Shown here piece after piece: positions 22,438 through 30,309 of a stretch of 35,283 nucleotides of DNA. This DNA comes from Pelotomaculum_B sp964543575 (lineage in GTDB: Bacteria > Bacillota > Desulfotomaculia > Desulfotomaculales > Pelotomaculaceae): positions 1 through 35,283 of the forward strand of contig CAZIYV010000018.1 in the NCBI GenBank assembly GCA_964543575.1. Direction: 5' to 3'. The position numbers and the translations under genes are program-made. Each line of letters begins with the position of its first letter. The first letter of the stretch is position 1. Below the pieces are notes generated by a model, which was not told where the DNA came from, did no database searches, and was given only the letters and a program-made list of their open reading frames with translations.

Positions 22438-22561
22438 TGCGTTATCAAAAGCGAATATAGCAAGGAAGATGGGAGCGGGCGGGACGGAGCGTACTTATTA
22501 TCGTACGTGAGTACCCGCCCGTTCCCGTCTGACGAAGCTAGATGAAGCTTTTCATAACGCA
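22438..22561. repeat. Hairpin repeat element, copy C
   Basis: The best-paired copy: outer arms TGCGTTAT / ATAACGCA at its two ends, middle arms of 13 nt at 22471 and 22514 that match at 12 positions, and inner CGTAC / GTACG around an 8-nt loop. Core words match copies A and B. It directly adjoins the T-box terminator. Confidence 0.8.
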
Positions 22562-22589
22562 CAAAATCCCGTCCTTTAAGGGACGGGAT
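22559..22589 (-). terminator. T-box attenuator terminator
   Basis: The minus strand forms ATCCCGTCC / GGACGGGAT with a short loop, followed by TTTTGTGC. It lies just after the T-box sequence and can be replaced by the antiterminator that pairs with it. Confidence 0.85.
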
Positions 22590-22840
22590 CAACCCGCGGT
22601 ACCACCCTAACTGCCGGCAGCGGCCACATTGCTTATAGCAATGGCCACCAGCCAAACCACCTAAAGTCGCCTTATAACGACGGCGAACCGGCCAAGCTTA
22701 CTCCCGTAAAAAGTTTCAGCCAGCGCCTCCCGGGTGATTTTCAACGGCATTGACGTGCCCGGCTCTCACCTTTCCCAGGCTCTCTTTAGCGTATTATCGC
22801 CGTTTACTCTTCCCGCTCACAGGCTTTATATATGAATTAA
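22559..22840 (-). promoter_or_regulatory. T-box riboswitch leader of ileS, isoleucine specifier
   Basis: The minus strand carries the T-box AGGGTGGTACCGCG (22595-22608), the stem I distal words AGAGAGCC and GGTGAGAGCC, and a specifier context TTGAAAATCACCC in which ATC (22736-22738) is an isoleucine codon followed by A. Uncharged tRNA-Ile would bind the specifier and the T-box and favour read-through into ileS. Layout and order fit the class; the specifier agrees with the gene. Confidence 0.93.
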
Positions 22841-22848
22841 CAAGCATT

Positions 22849-22877
22849 ATTATATAAAAAAGCTAAGATGTAGTCAA
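22849..22877 (-). promoter_or_regulatory. Sigma-A-type promoter of the ileS T-box transcript
   Basis: On the minus strand TTGACT is followed after exactly 17 bp by TATAAT. Initiation near 22842 would place the start of stem I at the beginning of the transcript. Confidence 0.85.
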
Positions 22878-23065
22878 TAAAAGTAAACAAACGCCCCAAA
22901 TTATTCCCCTCTTGACCAACCCTTAAAATCACAATAGTTTTGTAATATAAGGAAATATGGAGGAAAATTAAAAATAAAGTAGAATAAAGACTGTATTAGG
23001 ATTTAATTGATAAATTTAAGGAGTTCAAATGTTTTATACTCTTTCTAAAGACAGGAGTATTATTT

Positions 23066-24214
23066 ATGAGCAGAGTGAGTTTGTCGTTATTGCAGCCGGG
23101 CATGAAAGTAGAGCGTACTGTTTACGGCAGCAGGGGTGAGATTCTCATTTTTAAAGGAGGCACTTTGACCAATGCTTTCATTAAAAAGCTGGAGGAGCAC
23201 GCCATACCCTTTGTTTATATTGACGACGGCCTTCGCCCAGATCAATTAACCAGGAGTAGTGCCGGCGAAAGCCTGCTCAAAGTGAATGTTCAGGATGTGG
23301 TGGCAAAAGAAACGCGGGTAGCGGCGGTACGGCAGGTAAAGAATATTCTGTTGGAGACCAAAGAATCGGGCAGGCTGGTAATAGAGCCCCAGGTTGTGTA
23401 CAACACTGTCAACCAATTCACCAGTGAGCTGCTCTCCAGCAAATCCCTGATGGTAAACCTGGTTGATTTGCGCACACAGGATGACTATACTTTCGCTCAC
23501 TCGGTAAATGTCTGCGTTCTATCCCTGATGACCGGCATTACTCTCGGATTTAATAATGAAGTTTTGGCTAACCTGGGCGTAGGTGCCCTGCTGCATGACC
23601 TGGGCAAGGTAAAAATACCTGATGAAATCCTCAATAAACCGGGTAAGCTTACCAATGACGAATTCTCTACCATTAAAATGCATACCACTTACGGGTACAA
23701 TTTGATCCTGAACTCCAAAAATCTGGATAAAACCCATGCGATGGTCGCCTACCAGCACCATGAAAGTTTTGACGGTTCAGGCTACCCGCTGGGGATAAAA
23801 GATGAAAAGTTTATAGAGCAGGCTCAGATAATTTCGATAGCTGATAAGTTCGACGCTTTAACTGCGGACAGGGTGTACAGAAGGTCCTTTCCGCCTCACG
23901 AAGCCTACGAAATGTGCGCCGCATCAGGAGACTACCTTTTCAAGGAACACATAGTCAACGCTTTTTTATACAACATTGCCGCCTACCCATCCGGGTCACT
24001 GGTAGAAATAAACAACGGCTATATTGCCGTTGTCCTTGATACACCCAGAGGGTACTCCACATTCCCCAGAGTAAATCTGCTCTTTGATCAGAAACACAGG
24101 CCGCTGGCGTCGCCTCAGGAAGTATCCCTGGCCGAAGCAGGCAACCTTTTTGTCACCAGGGTGCTTACGGCCGAAGAAATCCGGGCGCTTCAGAGTAAAG
24201 CGCCGCAGGGTTAA
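23066..24214 (+). CDS. HD-GYP domain phosphodiesterase
   Basis: Predicted to hydrolyse cyclic di-GMP. The N-terminal part (about 1-60) is a short beta-rich region common in this group, opening SLLQPGMKVERTVYGSRG. The HD-GYP domain spans about 115-310: AHSVNVCVLS, HDLGKVKIP, the second His pair QHHESFDGSGYP, and ADKFDALTADRVYR. All the metal-site motifs look intact. No receiver or membrane segment is present, so regulation of activity is unclear. The ATG is preceded by GACAGGAG at nine bases. It is a single plus-strand gene divergent from the ileS leader, and it ends 5 bp from the convergent yggU. Confidence 0.92.
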   Translation: MSRVSLSLLQPGMKVERTVYGSRGEILIFKGGTLTNAFIKKLEEHAIPFVYIDDGLRPDQLTRSSAGESLLKVNVQDVVAKETRVAAVRQVKNILLETKESGRLVIEPQVVYNTVNQFTSELLSSKSLMVNLVDLRTQDDYTFAHSVNVCVLSLMTGITLGFNNEVLANLGVGALLHDLGKVKIPDEILNKPGKLTNDEFSTIKMHTTYGYNLILNSKNLDKTHAMVAYQHHESFDGSGYPLGIKDEKFIEQAQIISIADKFDALTADRVYRRSFPPHEAYEMCAASGDYLFKEHIVNAFLYNIAAYPSGSLVEINNGYIAVVLDTPRGYSTFPRVNLLFDQKHRPLASPQEVSLAEAGNLFVTRVLTAEEIRALQSKAPQG

Positions 24215-24219
24215 CCGCA

Positions 24220-24519
24220 CTATTCCCCACATGCCAGAGAAAACACCTGCGCAACTCTTTGAGCGCTTACGCCTGCCACTTTTATCAATTTATTGCGGCT
24301 GGTTTGTCCGGATACTATTTCGATCCGGGCTCGGGGCACCGACAGAATTTCGGCCAGAAAAGCCCGGCAGGCTTCGTTTGCCTTGCCCTCAAGAGGCGCT
24401 GCGGTCAGGCGGATTTTGATCGCGTCATCATAATAGCCAACTATCTGATTTTTAGATGAACGGGGCAGCACCCTCACTTTAAAAAAGACGCCGCTGCTCT
24501 CTTCTTTGATGTTGAGCAA
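24220..24519 (-). CDS. yggU: UPF0235 / DUF167 protein (YggU)
   Basis: A 99-residue protein with the DUF167 pattern: VRVLPRSSKNQIVGYY, IRLTAAPLEGKANEA, and VSGQTSRNKLIKV. It is found in nearly all bacteria near yggT and yggS genes; function is not established. The start is TTG, with GGTGGGG somewhat upstream. It follows the DUF2889 gene by about 20 bp and probably shares its transcript. Confidence 0.9.
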   Translation of the reverse strand: MLNIKEESSGVFFKVRVLPRSSKNQIVGYYDDAIKIRLTAAPLEGKANEACRAFLAEILSVPRARIEIVSGQTSRNKLIKVAGVSAQRVAQVFSLACGE

Positions 24520-24540
24520 TACCTAAACCCCACCTTCAGG

Positions 24541-25362
24541 CTAATATTTTGGCAGGTTCTCCAAAACCCTTGCCAGATCATTCACCAGGTCAACCAGATG
24601 GTCGCACCCCGTGGGGCCGCCTATCATACCTGCGATTTGCTTTTTGCTGAGGCTGGCCAGAGCAGTGCCAGGCAGCTGACCCAGTGAGGCCGCGTTCTCG
24701 AAACAGACCCGGTCGGGCGCCCTGAGAAAGTTTCCGGCGCATTCAGTCACTGTGCCGTCATTACTAAGGTTAAGCCGCACATTCATCTCATGAAAAGAGT
24801 CGCTAAAAACACCAAACGCCGCCACCCCCACGCCAGCCTTAAAAACCGAACAATTTTTAGCGCGGCTATAAAGGCTTGCTCCAGGGCAGTGGCCGCCAAC
24901 ATACTCGGACCACCTGCGCGTGACACGGTGCAAATTGCTGTAATAACGACAGGAGTTGAGGTACGCTTTTTCCCAGTGGGCGCCGTAACTCTCCGGTGTC
25001 CCATAGCCCCTTTCAATATATAAAAAAGTTTCAGCCTGGATTATCCCTCTGATACACTCCGAAAACAATTCCCTGGCTAAACCCCCGGCCTCTCCACCTG
25101 CCGCCCGGCGCAGATCTCCACCGGCGTTAAAATATGCCGTTACTCCTTTGAGCTCGTGCACATCTCTCCTGCCATTTAACAAGCCTCCGGGTGAGCGGGA
25201 TACCTCCCAACCGGCTTCTTTTATTACAAAGGTTGATTTATCAATCACTAATCTCGCCAGCGCTTCAATATCAGTCCCGATCAGATTAGTTTCAGCCAGA
25301 AGCCTCTGCTTGTCCAGATTATTAACCGAACAAAACCAGTTTCTCTGAAAAATAAACTCCAC
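24541..25362 (-). CDS. DUF2889 family protein
   Basis: A 273-residue soluble protein. The C-terminal IGGPTGCDHLVDLVNDLAR segment and the internal RRDVHELKGVTAYF region match the DUF2889 pattern from memory; the family has no assigned function. The GTG start has AAGGAGG eight bases upstream. No membrane segment is evident. It lies between a Nudix gene and yggU on the same strand, separated from the Nudix gene by about 120 bp that contains a perfect 15-bp inverted repeat. Confidence 0.75.
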   Translation of the reverse strand: MEFIFQRNWFCSVNNLDKQRLLAETNLIGTDIEALARLVIDKSTFVIKEAGWEVSRSPGGLLNGRRDVHELKGVTAYFNAGGDLRRAAGGEAGGLARELFSECIRGIIQAETFLYIERGYGTPESYGAHWEKAYLNSCRYYSNLHRVTRRWSEYVGGHCPGASLYSRAKNCSVFKAGVGVAAFGVFSDSFHEMNVRLNLSNDGTVTECAGNFLRAPDRVCFENAASLGQLPGTALASLSKKQIAGMIGGPTGCDHLVDLVNDLARVLENLPKY

Positions 25363-25401
25363 CAGTCAAACCTCCTTATCCAAGGGTTCGCCCACGTGCC
25401 A

Positions 25402-25461
25402 GGAAAGTCCATAGTGTTGAAACAAGCTGCAATAAGTTCAACACTATGGACGACTCTTTCC
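25402..25461. repeat. Perfect 15-bp inverted repeat with 15-nt loop
   Basis: GTCCATAGTGTTGAA (25407-25421) and its exact reverse complement (25437-25451) enclose 15 nt. After a 5-nt bulge the outer GGAAA / TTTCC also pairs. There is no U tract on either side, so it is not a standard terminator. It separates the Nudix gene from the DUF2889 gene. Confidence 0.85.
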
Positions 25462-25483
25462 ACAATGGGTTTGGTGCAAGATA

Positions 25484-26113
25484 TCAGCCTTCCTGCTTAA
25501 TATTGTAATATAAGTTAATGAAGTTATAAAGAATTCTTGCGGTTGCCCCCCAGATAAAGCGCCCTTCATACTCATAGTAATAAACCGGCATTGACCATCT
25601 CTGAGTCCATTCCTTTCTGTATATGGCAGGGACCCTGTCATATGGAAAATCCCCGGCATAGCGCGTGGCCACCTCAACACTGCTTTGCGCGGGAGAGTTG
25701 TTAAAGAAATACTCAACCGGCGCCAGGAAAATTTCAGCGACTTCAGCCGGGTTCGGGGCGAGCTTATCTTTATTGTTTATAAGTCCAACAAAAGGATAAA
25801 CAAGTGTTCCGTGCGGCGCGACAAGGTAGTCAAGAGGTCCGAGCAACTCAATCTGACTTTTGTCAATCCCCAACTCTTCAACTGCTTCCCGCACCGCTGT
25901 TTCCTGTGGCGAGAGTTCACTCTCTTCAACCCCGCCGCCTGGAAAACAAATTTCTCCAGGCTGCCGCCGCAGGTGACTGGCTCGCACCTCAAAAAGCACA
26001 TGGACCTTTTCATTGCATTTAATTAGCGGTAGAAGCACCGCGGATACAAAATAGTCACCCTCATTTAGAATTTTAGACTGCCTTTTTTCTAAAAACCTTT
26101 TTAAATCATTCAC
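25484..26113 (-). CDS. Nudix hydrolase, CoA pyrophosphatase-like
   Basis: About 209 residues. The Nudix box is complete (GGGVEESELSPQETAVREAV then EELG), and the preceding RRQPGEICFPGG matches the extra motif of the CoA-pyrophosphatase subgroup, which splits CoA into phosphopantetheine and ADP. I chose the GTG behind CCGGGGAG. The frame is open 29 codons farther to an ATG, but that stretch encodes the terminator hairpin after divIVA and has no ribosome site. Substrate assignment is by motif only. Confidence 0.88.
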   Translation of the reverse strand: MNDLKRFLEKRQSKILNEGDYFVSAVLLPLIKCNEKVHVLFEVRASHLRRQPGEICFPGGGVEESELSPQETAVREAVEELGIDKSQIELLGPLDYLVAPHGTLVYPFVGLINNKDKLAPNPAEVAEIFLAPVEYFFNNSPAQSSVEVATRYAGDFPYDRVPAIYRKEWTQRWSMPVYYYEYEGRFIWGATARILYNFINLYYNIKQEG

Positions 26114-26160
26114 TACCGCATTACTCCCCGGACATTTACTCTTTTTGCACAGCCTCAGGC

Positions 26161-26198
26161 AAAAATCGAAAGAAGGCGCTCCACAGGAGGCCGCCTTC
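26161..26198 (-). terminator. Rho-independent terminator after divIVA
   Basis: The minus strand forms GAAGGCG-(GC)-CTCC-TGT-GGAG-CGCCTTC, an 11-bp stem with a 2-nt bulge, followed by TTTCGATTTTT. It ends the sepF-divIVA unit about 30 bp after the divIVA stop codon. Confidence 0.85.
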
Positions 26199-26225
26199 AT
26201 TAAAACAGCTTATAATATTTTGCAG

Positions 26226-26750
26226 CTAGGCCGGTTCTGAAATATTTTTTTCATCTTCGAAATCCTCAAACAACTCGCTTTCCTCCCCTTCTAAAAGCCT
26301 GATCTGGGCTTCCAGGAAGGACCGCAGGCGTATTCTATATACCTGTGATTCTCTTTTAAACTGGCTGTGCTCATCCATAATAAGCTTTAATTTGCTTTCT
26401 GCTTCACCCAGCAGCGCCGCCGCTTCCTGTTCCGCCTCACGAGTAAGTTGATCGGCTTCAATCCTGGCCCTGTCTAATATGATACCGGCCTCTTTTTCAG
26501 TATTCTGCCTTAGCTCATCAGCGTTTTTTTGAGCCATCACCATAGTGTTTTTTATTGCTTCCTCTATCTCCCGGTAACGGGCGATATTCTGTTCGGTCTG
26601 TGCTATTTTCTCTTTCAGTACCTGGATTTCCCGGAACAGACTTTCGTAGTCCTGGGTGACCTGGTCTAAAAAAGAATCAACTTCTTCCTCGCTATAGCCT
26701 CTAAAAGCGCGGCGAAATTCCTTTTTTTGAATGTCCAACGGCGTCAGCAC
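26226..26750 (-). CDS. divIVA: DivIVA-domain cell-division / polarity protein
   Basis: Membrane-curvature-associated coiled-coil protein placed at septa and poles. The N-terminal DivIVA lipid-binding domain reads MLTPLDIQKKEFRRAFRGYS with EEEVDSFLDQV after it. A long coiled coil covers about residues 30-150, and the acidic tail ends the 174-residue protein. Start is GTG with AGGTGAAGAG upstream. Last gene of the yggS-sepF-proC-yggT-divIVA cluster typical of Firmicutes, 35 bp after yggT. Confidence 0.95.
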   Translation of the reverse strand: MLTPLDIQKKEFRRAFRGYSEEEVDSFLDQVTQDYESLFREIQVLKEKIAQTEQNIARYREIEEAIKNTMVMAQKNADELRQNTEKEAGIILDRARIEADQLTREAEQEAAALLGEAESKLKLIMDEHSQFKRESQVYRIRLRSFLEAQIRLLEGEESELFEDFEDEKNISEPA

Positions 26751-26785
26751 AATCTCTTCACCTCAGGTTCACTTTTCCGTGCATC

Positions 26786-27076
26786 TTAATACATAGCCAT
26801 TGTAATGTAAAGCAGAACTCTTCCGACAATCCATTCTATTATACGCAGAGCAAAAAACGCTACTATCGGGGAGAAATCCACCGCACCATAGGCAGGGATG
26901 ATCCGCCTGAAAATCCGCAGGTATGGTTCAGTCACCTCATAAATAAACCGGAGGATCGGCTGGTTAGGATTATGCGGGATCCAGGAAAGCAGGATCCGTA
27001 CAATCAAAATCCACGAATATACCTCAAAAGCTACGCCTACAGCTTGTCTAATCAGAATCATAAGACTAAGACCCAT
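26786..27076 (-). CDS. yggT: YggT family membrane protein
   Basis: A 96-residue protein with two hydrophobic segments flanking the conserved LLSWIPHNPNQPI region and YLRIFRRIIP motif, as in YggT / YlmG. Homologues are linked to division and membrane or nucleoid organisation, with the mechanism unclear. ATG with GCGAGGTG upstream. Lies between proC and divIVA. Confidence 0.93.
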   Translation of the reverse strand: MGLSLMILIRQAVGVAFEVYSWILIVRILLSWIPHNPNQPILRFIYEVTEPYLRIFRRIIPAYGAVDFSPIVAFFALRIIEWIVGRVLLYITMAMY

Positions 27077-27166
27077 AAAACACCTCGCACTTTATCTATT
27101 AAAGAAATATTTCCAACTGGTACATTTTACAACGGGGGCATCCCCAACGCGCTGATGAAATCCCGT

Positions 27167-27979
27167 TTACCCGGACAATTCACGGGATCGCTGCGCTGCC
27201 GCGGCAACCGCCTTCATTAAAAGTGCCCTGAGCGACCCTTCCTCCAGGGTAAAAAGTCCGGCTATAGTGGTGCCGCCCGGCGTGGTTACCATGTCCTTTA
27301 ACTTCCCCGGGTGCTCATCACTTTCCAGAACCATCCTGGCGGACCCCAGCATGGTCTGGGCGATCAACTCTTTGGCCACCTGCCTGGGCAGACCAAGTCG
27401 CACCGCACCGTCTATAAACCCTTCTAAAATCATGTACATGTAGGCCGGCCCACTGCCGCTCAAGCCAGTAACACAATCCAGCAGCGACTCCGGAACTTCC
27501 ACCGCTTTCCCAGCCGCTGCAAAAACAGCCAGTGCCCTGGCAACACTTTCCTCCCCGGCATATTTACCCGCACTGACCGCGCTTGCCCCTTCCCCGACCA
27601 GGCAGGGAGTATTCGGCATCACCCTGATCACAGGTATATGCCCTTCCAGGTAAGACTCAATCAGTCCGGTGGTGAGGCCGGCGGCAATGGAGATAAAAGT
27701 CTGGCCGGGGCTCATCGCCACGGCAACTTTTTTCAGCACGCCGGCGGCTAACTGTGGCTTTACCGCCAGGATGACAATATCAACATTTTTTACCATGGAG
27801 ACATTATCAGTGGTTGTGTTTACACCCAGTTTTTGTTTCAGATAATCCAGCCGCGGGGCACTAATATCGCTTACATATAGTTCAGAGGGCGCCAGGCCTG
27901 TGCGAATCAAGCCGGTCAGCAAGGCTTCGCCCATGGCTCCTCCGCCCAAGAATCCGATTTTCCGCCCTTTTAAAGGCAT
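27167..27979 (-). CDS. proC: Pyrroline-5-carboxylate reductase
   Basis: Reduces pyrroline-5-carboxylate to proline with NAD(P)H. The Rossmann fold opens IGFLGGGAMGEALLTGLI, MPNTPCLVGEGASAV binds substrate, and the C-terminal dimerisation domain has SGPAYMYMILEGFIDGAV and MVTTPGGTTIAGL. 270 residues, normal length. ATG with GGGGGGAA upstream. It sits between sepF and yggT, a known arrangement in Firmicutes, without an obvious division role. Confidence 0.96.
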   Translation of the reverse strand: MPLKGRKIGFLGGGAMGEALLTGLIRTGLAPSELYVSDISAPRLDYLKQKLGVNTTTDNVSMVKNVDIVILAVKPQLAAGVLKKVAVAMSPGQTFISIAAGLTTGLIESYLEGHIPVIRVMPNTPCLVGEGASAVSAGKYAGEESVARALAVFAAAGKAVEVPESLLDCVTGLSGSGPAYMYMILEGFIDGAVRLGLPRQVAKELIAQTMLGSARMVLESDEHPGKLKDMVTTPGGTTIAGLFTLEEGSLRALLMKAVAAAAQRSRELSG

Positions 27980-28003
27980 GGTTTTATTCCCCCCAGGCTA
28001 TGA

Positions 28004-28459
28004 TCAAAAACGCATTTTCGTGAACATGCTTTTTTCCTTGCCTTGCTCTCTTAACTCGCTGGATATATCCATATTGTTTGGGACAAAAACAAATATTCCA
28101 TTGCCAACTTTCTGCATGCTGCCATTTAAAGCATAAGTCGCGCCGCTGACGAAATCTACAACCCGCTGGGCAAGTTCGGCTTCAGCATGTTCCAGGTTCA
28201 CAATCACAGGACGCCTGTTTTTAAGGTTGTCAGTAATGCTTCTGGTTTCATCAAAAGTTCTTGGCTCAGATACAACCACCCGTACCTGCCGCTGTGCGTG
28301 CATGCTGATAACCGCGCCTTTTTCTTTCTCTTTGTCTTTTCTCTTATGCCACGGCTGCTCTTCACGCAATTCCTCACGGGCACTTTTTTCTTCTTCCCCT
28401 GTGGCCTCCTCCTCAAACCCCATAAAGTTCAACATTTTATCTACAAGTTTCACCGTCAT
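28004..28459 (-). CDS. sepF: SepF cell-division protein
   Basis: Anchors and aligns FtsZ filaments. The N-terminal amphipathic helix (VKLVDKMLNFMGFEEE) is a membrane anchor by homology. A charged linker follows, then the SepF core with RSITDNLKNRRPVIVNLE, VDFVSGATYALNGSMQKVG and GIFVFVPNN. 151 residues. Start is ATG behind AGGAGG. It lies 23 bp from proC and about 60 bp from yggS. Confidence 0.95.
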   Translation of the reverse strand: MTVKLVDKMLNFMGFEEEATGEEEKSAREELREEQPWHKRKDKEKEKGAVISMHAQRQVRVVVSEPRTFDETRSITDNLKNRRPVIVNLEHAEAELAQRVVDFVSGATYALNGSMQKVGNGIFVFVPNNMDISSELREQGKEKSMFTKMRF

Positions 28460-28520
28460 CTGGCCTCCTTAATATTAGTTTTTATATCTCAATCCTGAAA
28501 TCCTCCCGCTAAATAGAATT

Positions 28521-29210
28521 TCAGGCCTGTAACCTCTTACCGAACACCGCCGTTCCCAGACGCAATATATTGGCGCCTTCTTCCACGGCGACTTCGAAGT
28601 CTCCGCTCATGCCCATGGACAGGTACTCCATCTTAAGTCCCTGTATTCTTTCTTCCAACCGCCTGGACAACTCCCTGGCCTGCCGGAATACATACCTGAC
28701 ATCCTCGGCGTCATCACATTCCGGCGCGATTGTCATCAACCCCCGCAGCTGAATCCCCCGCAGATTGTTTACTTCCGCGACAAAATCTTCAGCCTCGGCA
28801 GGAGAAACCCCGTATTTTGACTCTTCTCCAGCCACATTAACCTGAACCAGCGCCTGGACTTTCCTGCCCGTCTCAGACGCTGCCCTGTGCATCTCCTCCG
28901 CCAGGGACCAGCGGTCAAGTGAATGGACTAAGCTTATAAGACCTAGTACTTTTTTTACTTTATTTGTCTGCAGGTGACCTATGAAATGCCATTCCAGTTC
29001 CGGTGGCAGTTGGGGATATTTTTCAAGCAGCTCCTGCGCCCTGTTTTCACCAAAGCTTGCAACTCCGCAGGCAAACGCTTCTTTAATAAGATCTACACCC
29101 ATATTCTTGCTTACCGCCACAACGCGTATCATTTCCTGCCCGCGTCCAGAGCGAAGTGCGGCGGCGCTTATGCGTTCCCGCACCCATCCCAAGTTTTCCA
29201 GGACACTCAA
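28521..29210 (-). CDS. yggS: YggS-family PLP homeostasis protein
   Basis: Single-domain PLP-binding barrel related to alanine racemase; relatives control PLP and amino-acid balance without known catalysis. The PLP lysine is Lys35 in VVAVSKNM; further motifs are FGENRAQELLEK, WHFIGHLQTNK and LSMGMSGDFEVAVEEGA. The start is TTG behind GGGTGG. 229 residues, normal. It sits before sepF and about 13 bp after the HlyD-like gene. An 8-bp inverted repeat (CCTGAAAT / ATTTCAGG) spans its stop codon. Confidence 0.95.
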   Translation of the reverse strand: MSVLENLGWVRERISAAALRSGRGQEMIRVVAVSKNMGVDLIKEAFACGVASFGENRAQELLEKYPQLPPELEWHFIGHLQTNKVKKVLGLISLVHSLDRWSLAEEMHRAASETGRKVQALVQVNVAGEESKYGVSPAEAEDFVAEVNNLRGIQLRGLMTIAPECDDAEDVRYVFRQARELSRRLEERIQGLKMEYLSMGMSGDFEVAVEEGANILRLGTAVFGKRLQA

Positions 29211-29223
29211 AATAATCCACCCT

Positions 29224-30186
29224 TTATTCTACAAACCAGTCTTCCCTGATCAGAACGGGGTTGCTGACATAACGGGCGCCTTCATCAAATCCCTCCCCGG
29301 CAACCGCAACCCTGCCGGCAAGTTCCCCCTCAATAGCTACTGGCTTCCACTGGGCCTTTTTCTTTACAACCAGGTAAACTCCGGGCTGCTGGGCACGGTA
29401 GACCACAGCGCCGCTGGGCACCAGGAGACCTTTTAGCTGTTTTGTTGTTACTGTCAGGCGGACCTTCCGGCTGTGAACCATCGTTTCAGGGTAACCGGAA
29501 ACAAGGAAATAGCCTTCCCAACTGTCACCCTTATCCACTAGACTGGATGATTTTATTCTTAAATCAAGGTTGTTCCAGGCTGCCTTTAACCACACCGGCT
29601 TGTCCGCATAACCAGCGGGGAGCGCCTGTTTAGATATGGCGCCGTATATCATTACAGGTGAAAGATTGTCAATTATCTTAAATATCGGCTGACCCTTCTC
29701 AACACGGGTCCCCGCGGCAACCTGCTTACCACCTATTTTTTCTAATTCTGGCATATCTAATACATCTCTGTTGGCAGGGGTGAGCGTACTTTCCAGCCCA
29801 TCCAGGTGGTTGCATAATATGCCTGCCGCATCGGTGTATACAGCAACCGCCGGCTCACTTGTCCCCTGTTCCGGTGAAATCACGATATCCGCCACTTTGG
29901 CCCCAACTTCAAGCCGTCCGCCTTCAGGGTGAGTGAAGCGGAGTAAGCCATTGGCCGGCGCCCGTGTTACTATTTCGTCTTTGAGCAAAATTCCATCCAG
30001 ATAGACAGTCTCGCCAACCTCTGCGCTCGTCAGAGACTGCACATCAGATATAGCCGCGGTAATAAATTGCCTGGCTAAAAATAATGCGCAATATAACAAC
30101 GCTGTAAAAAGCAAAGCCTTCAAAAACAGATTTCCCGGCTTTTTTCTACTCCTTGAAGGCATAGGTGACCTGTTTTTATTTGCCAT
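29224..30186 (-). CDS. HlyD-like membrane-anchored protein in the sepF cluster
   Basis: 320 residues with a basic N terminus rich in Arg, Lys and Ser, one hydrophobic segment at about 24-44, then an extracytoplasmic beta-rich domain. Segments such as APANGLLRFTHPEGGRLEVG and VEKGQPIFKIID resemble the half-lipoyl motifs of HlyD-type adaptor proteins. No transporter or outer-membrane partner is near. The gene directly precedes yggS, and I recall similar proteins at this site in other clostridial genomes. A role at the envelope in division is inference. ATG with GGGTGA upstream. Confidence 0.75.
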   Translation of the reverse strand: MANKNRSPMPSRSRKKPGNLFLKALLFTALLYCALFLARQFITAAISDVQSLTSAEVGETVYLDGILLKDEIVTRAPANGLLRFTHPEGGRLEVGAKVADIVISPEQGTSEPAVAVYTDAAGILCNHLDGLESTLTPANRDVLDMPELEKIGGKQVAAGTRVEKGQPIFKIIDNLSPVMIYGAISKQALPAGYADKPVWLKAAWNNLDLRIKSSSLVDKGDSWEGYFLVSGYPETMVHSRKVRLTVTTKQLKGLLVPSGAVVYRAQQPGVYLVVKKKAQWKPVAIEGELAGRVAVAGEGFDEGARYVSNPVLIREDWFVE

Positions 30187-30309
30187 AGTTCATTTCACCC
30201 GAAAATTACCTTCAAATGGAAGACTATTCGACGATACAAATGCCAACTCCTGCTGCCGGCGCTAAAACCGAAGCTTTTTTTAATATTTTTTGCTGTCACA
30301 TAGGTTTGA

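Noticed and set aside
22150..22561. CRISPR-like array
   Set aside because: Only three units of about 120 nt, each a long hairpin, without regular spacers and without cas genes.
22137..22655. Open frames of about 66-92 codons on the minus strand in the ileS leader
   Set aside because: They read through T-box stems and hairpin repeats, have no domain, and share sequence only because the repeats are shared. Only the duplicated-start upstream ORF is kept, at low confidence.
22912..22948. Sigma-A promoter for the HD-GYP gene (TTGACC ... TAATAT)
   Set aside because: The spacing is about 25 bp, too long for a functional pair.
27120..27166. Terminator after proC (GGGG / CCCC stem)
   Set aside because: Only four pairs and no U tract; the cluster probably continues into yggT.
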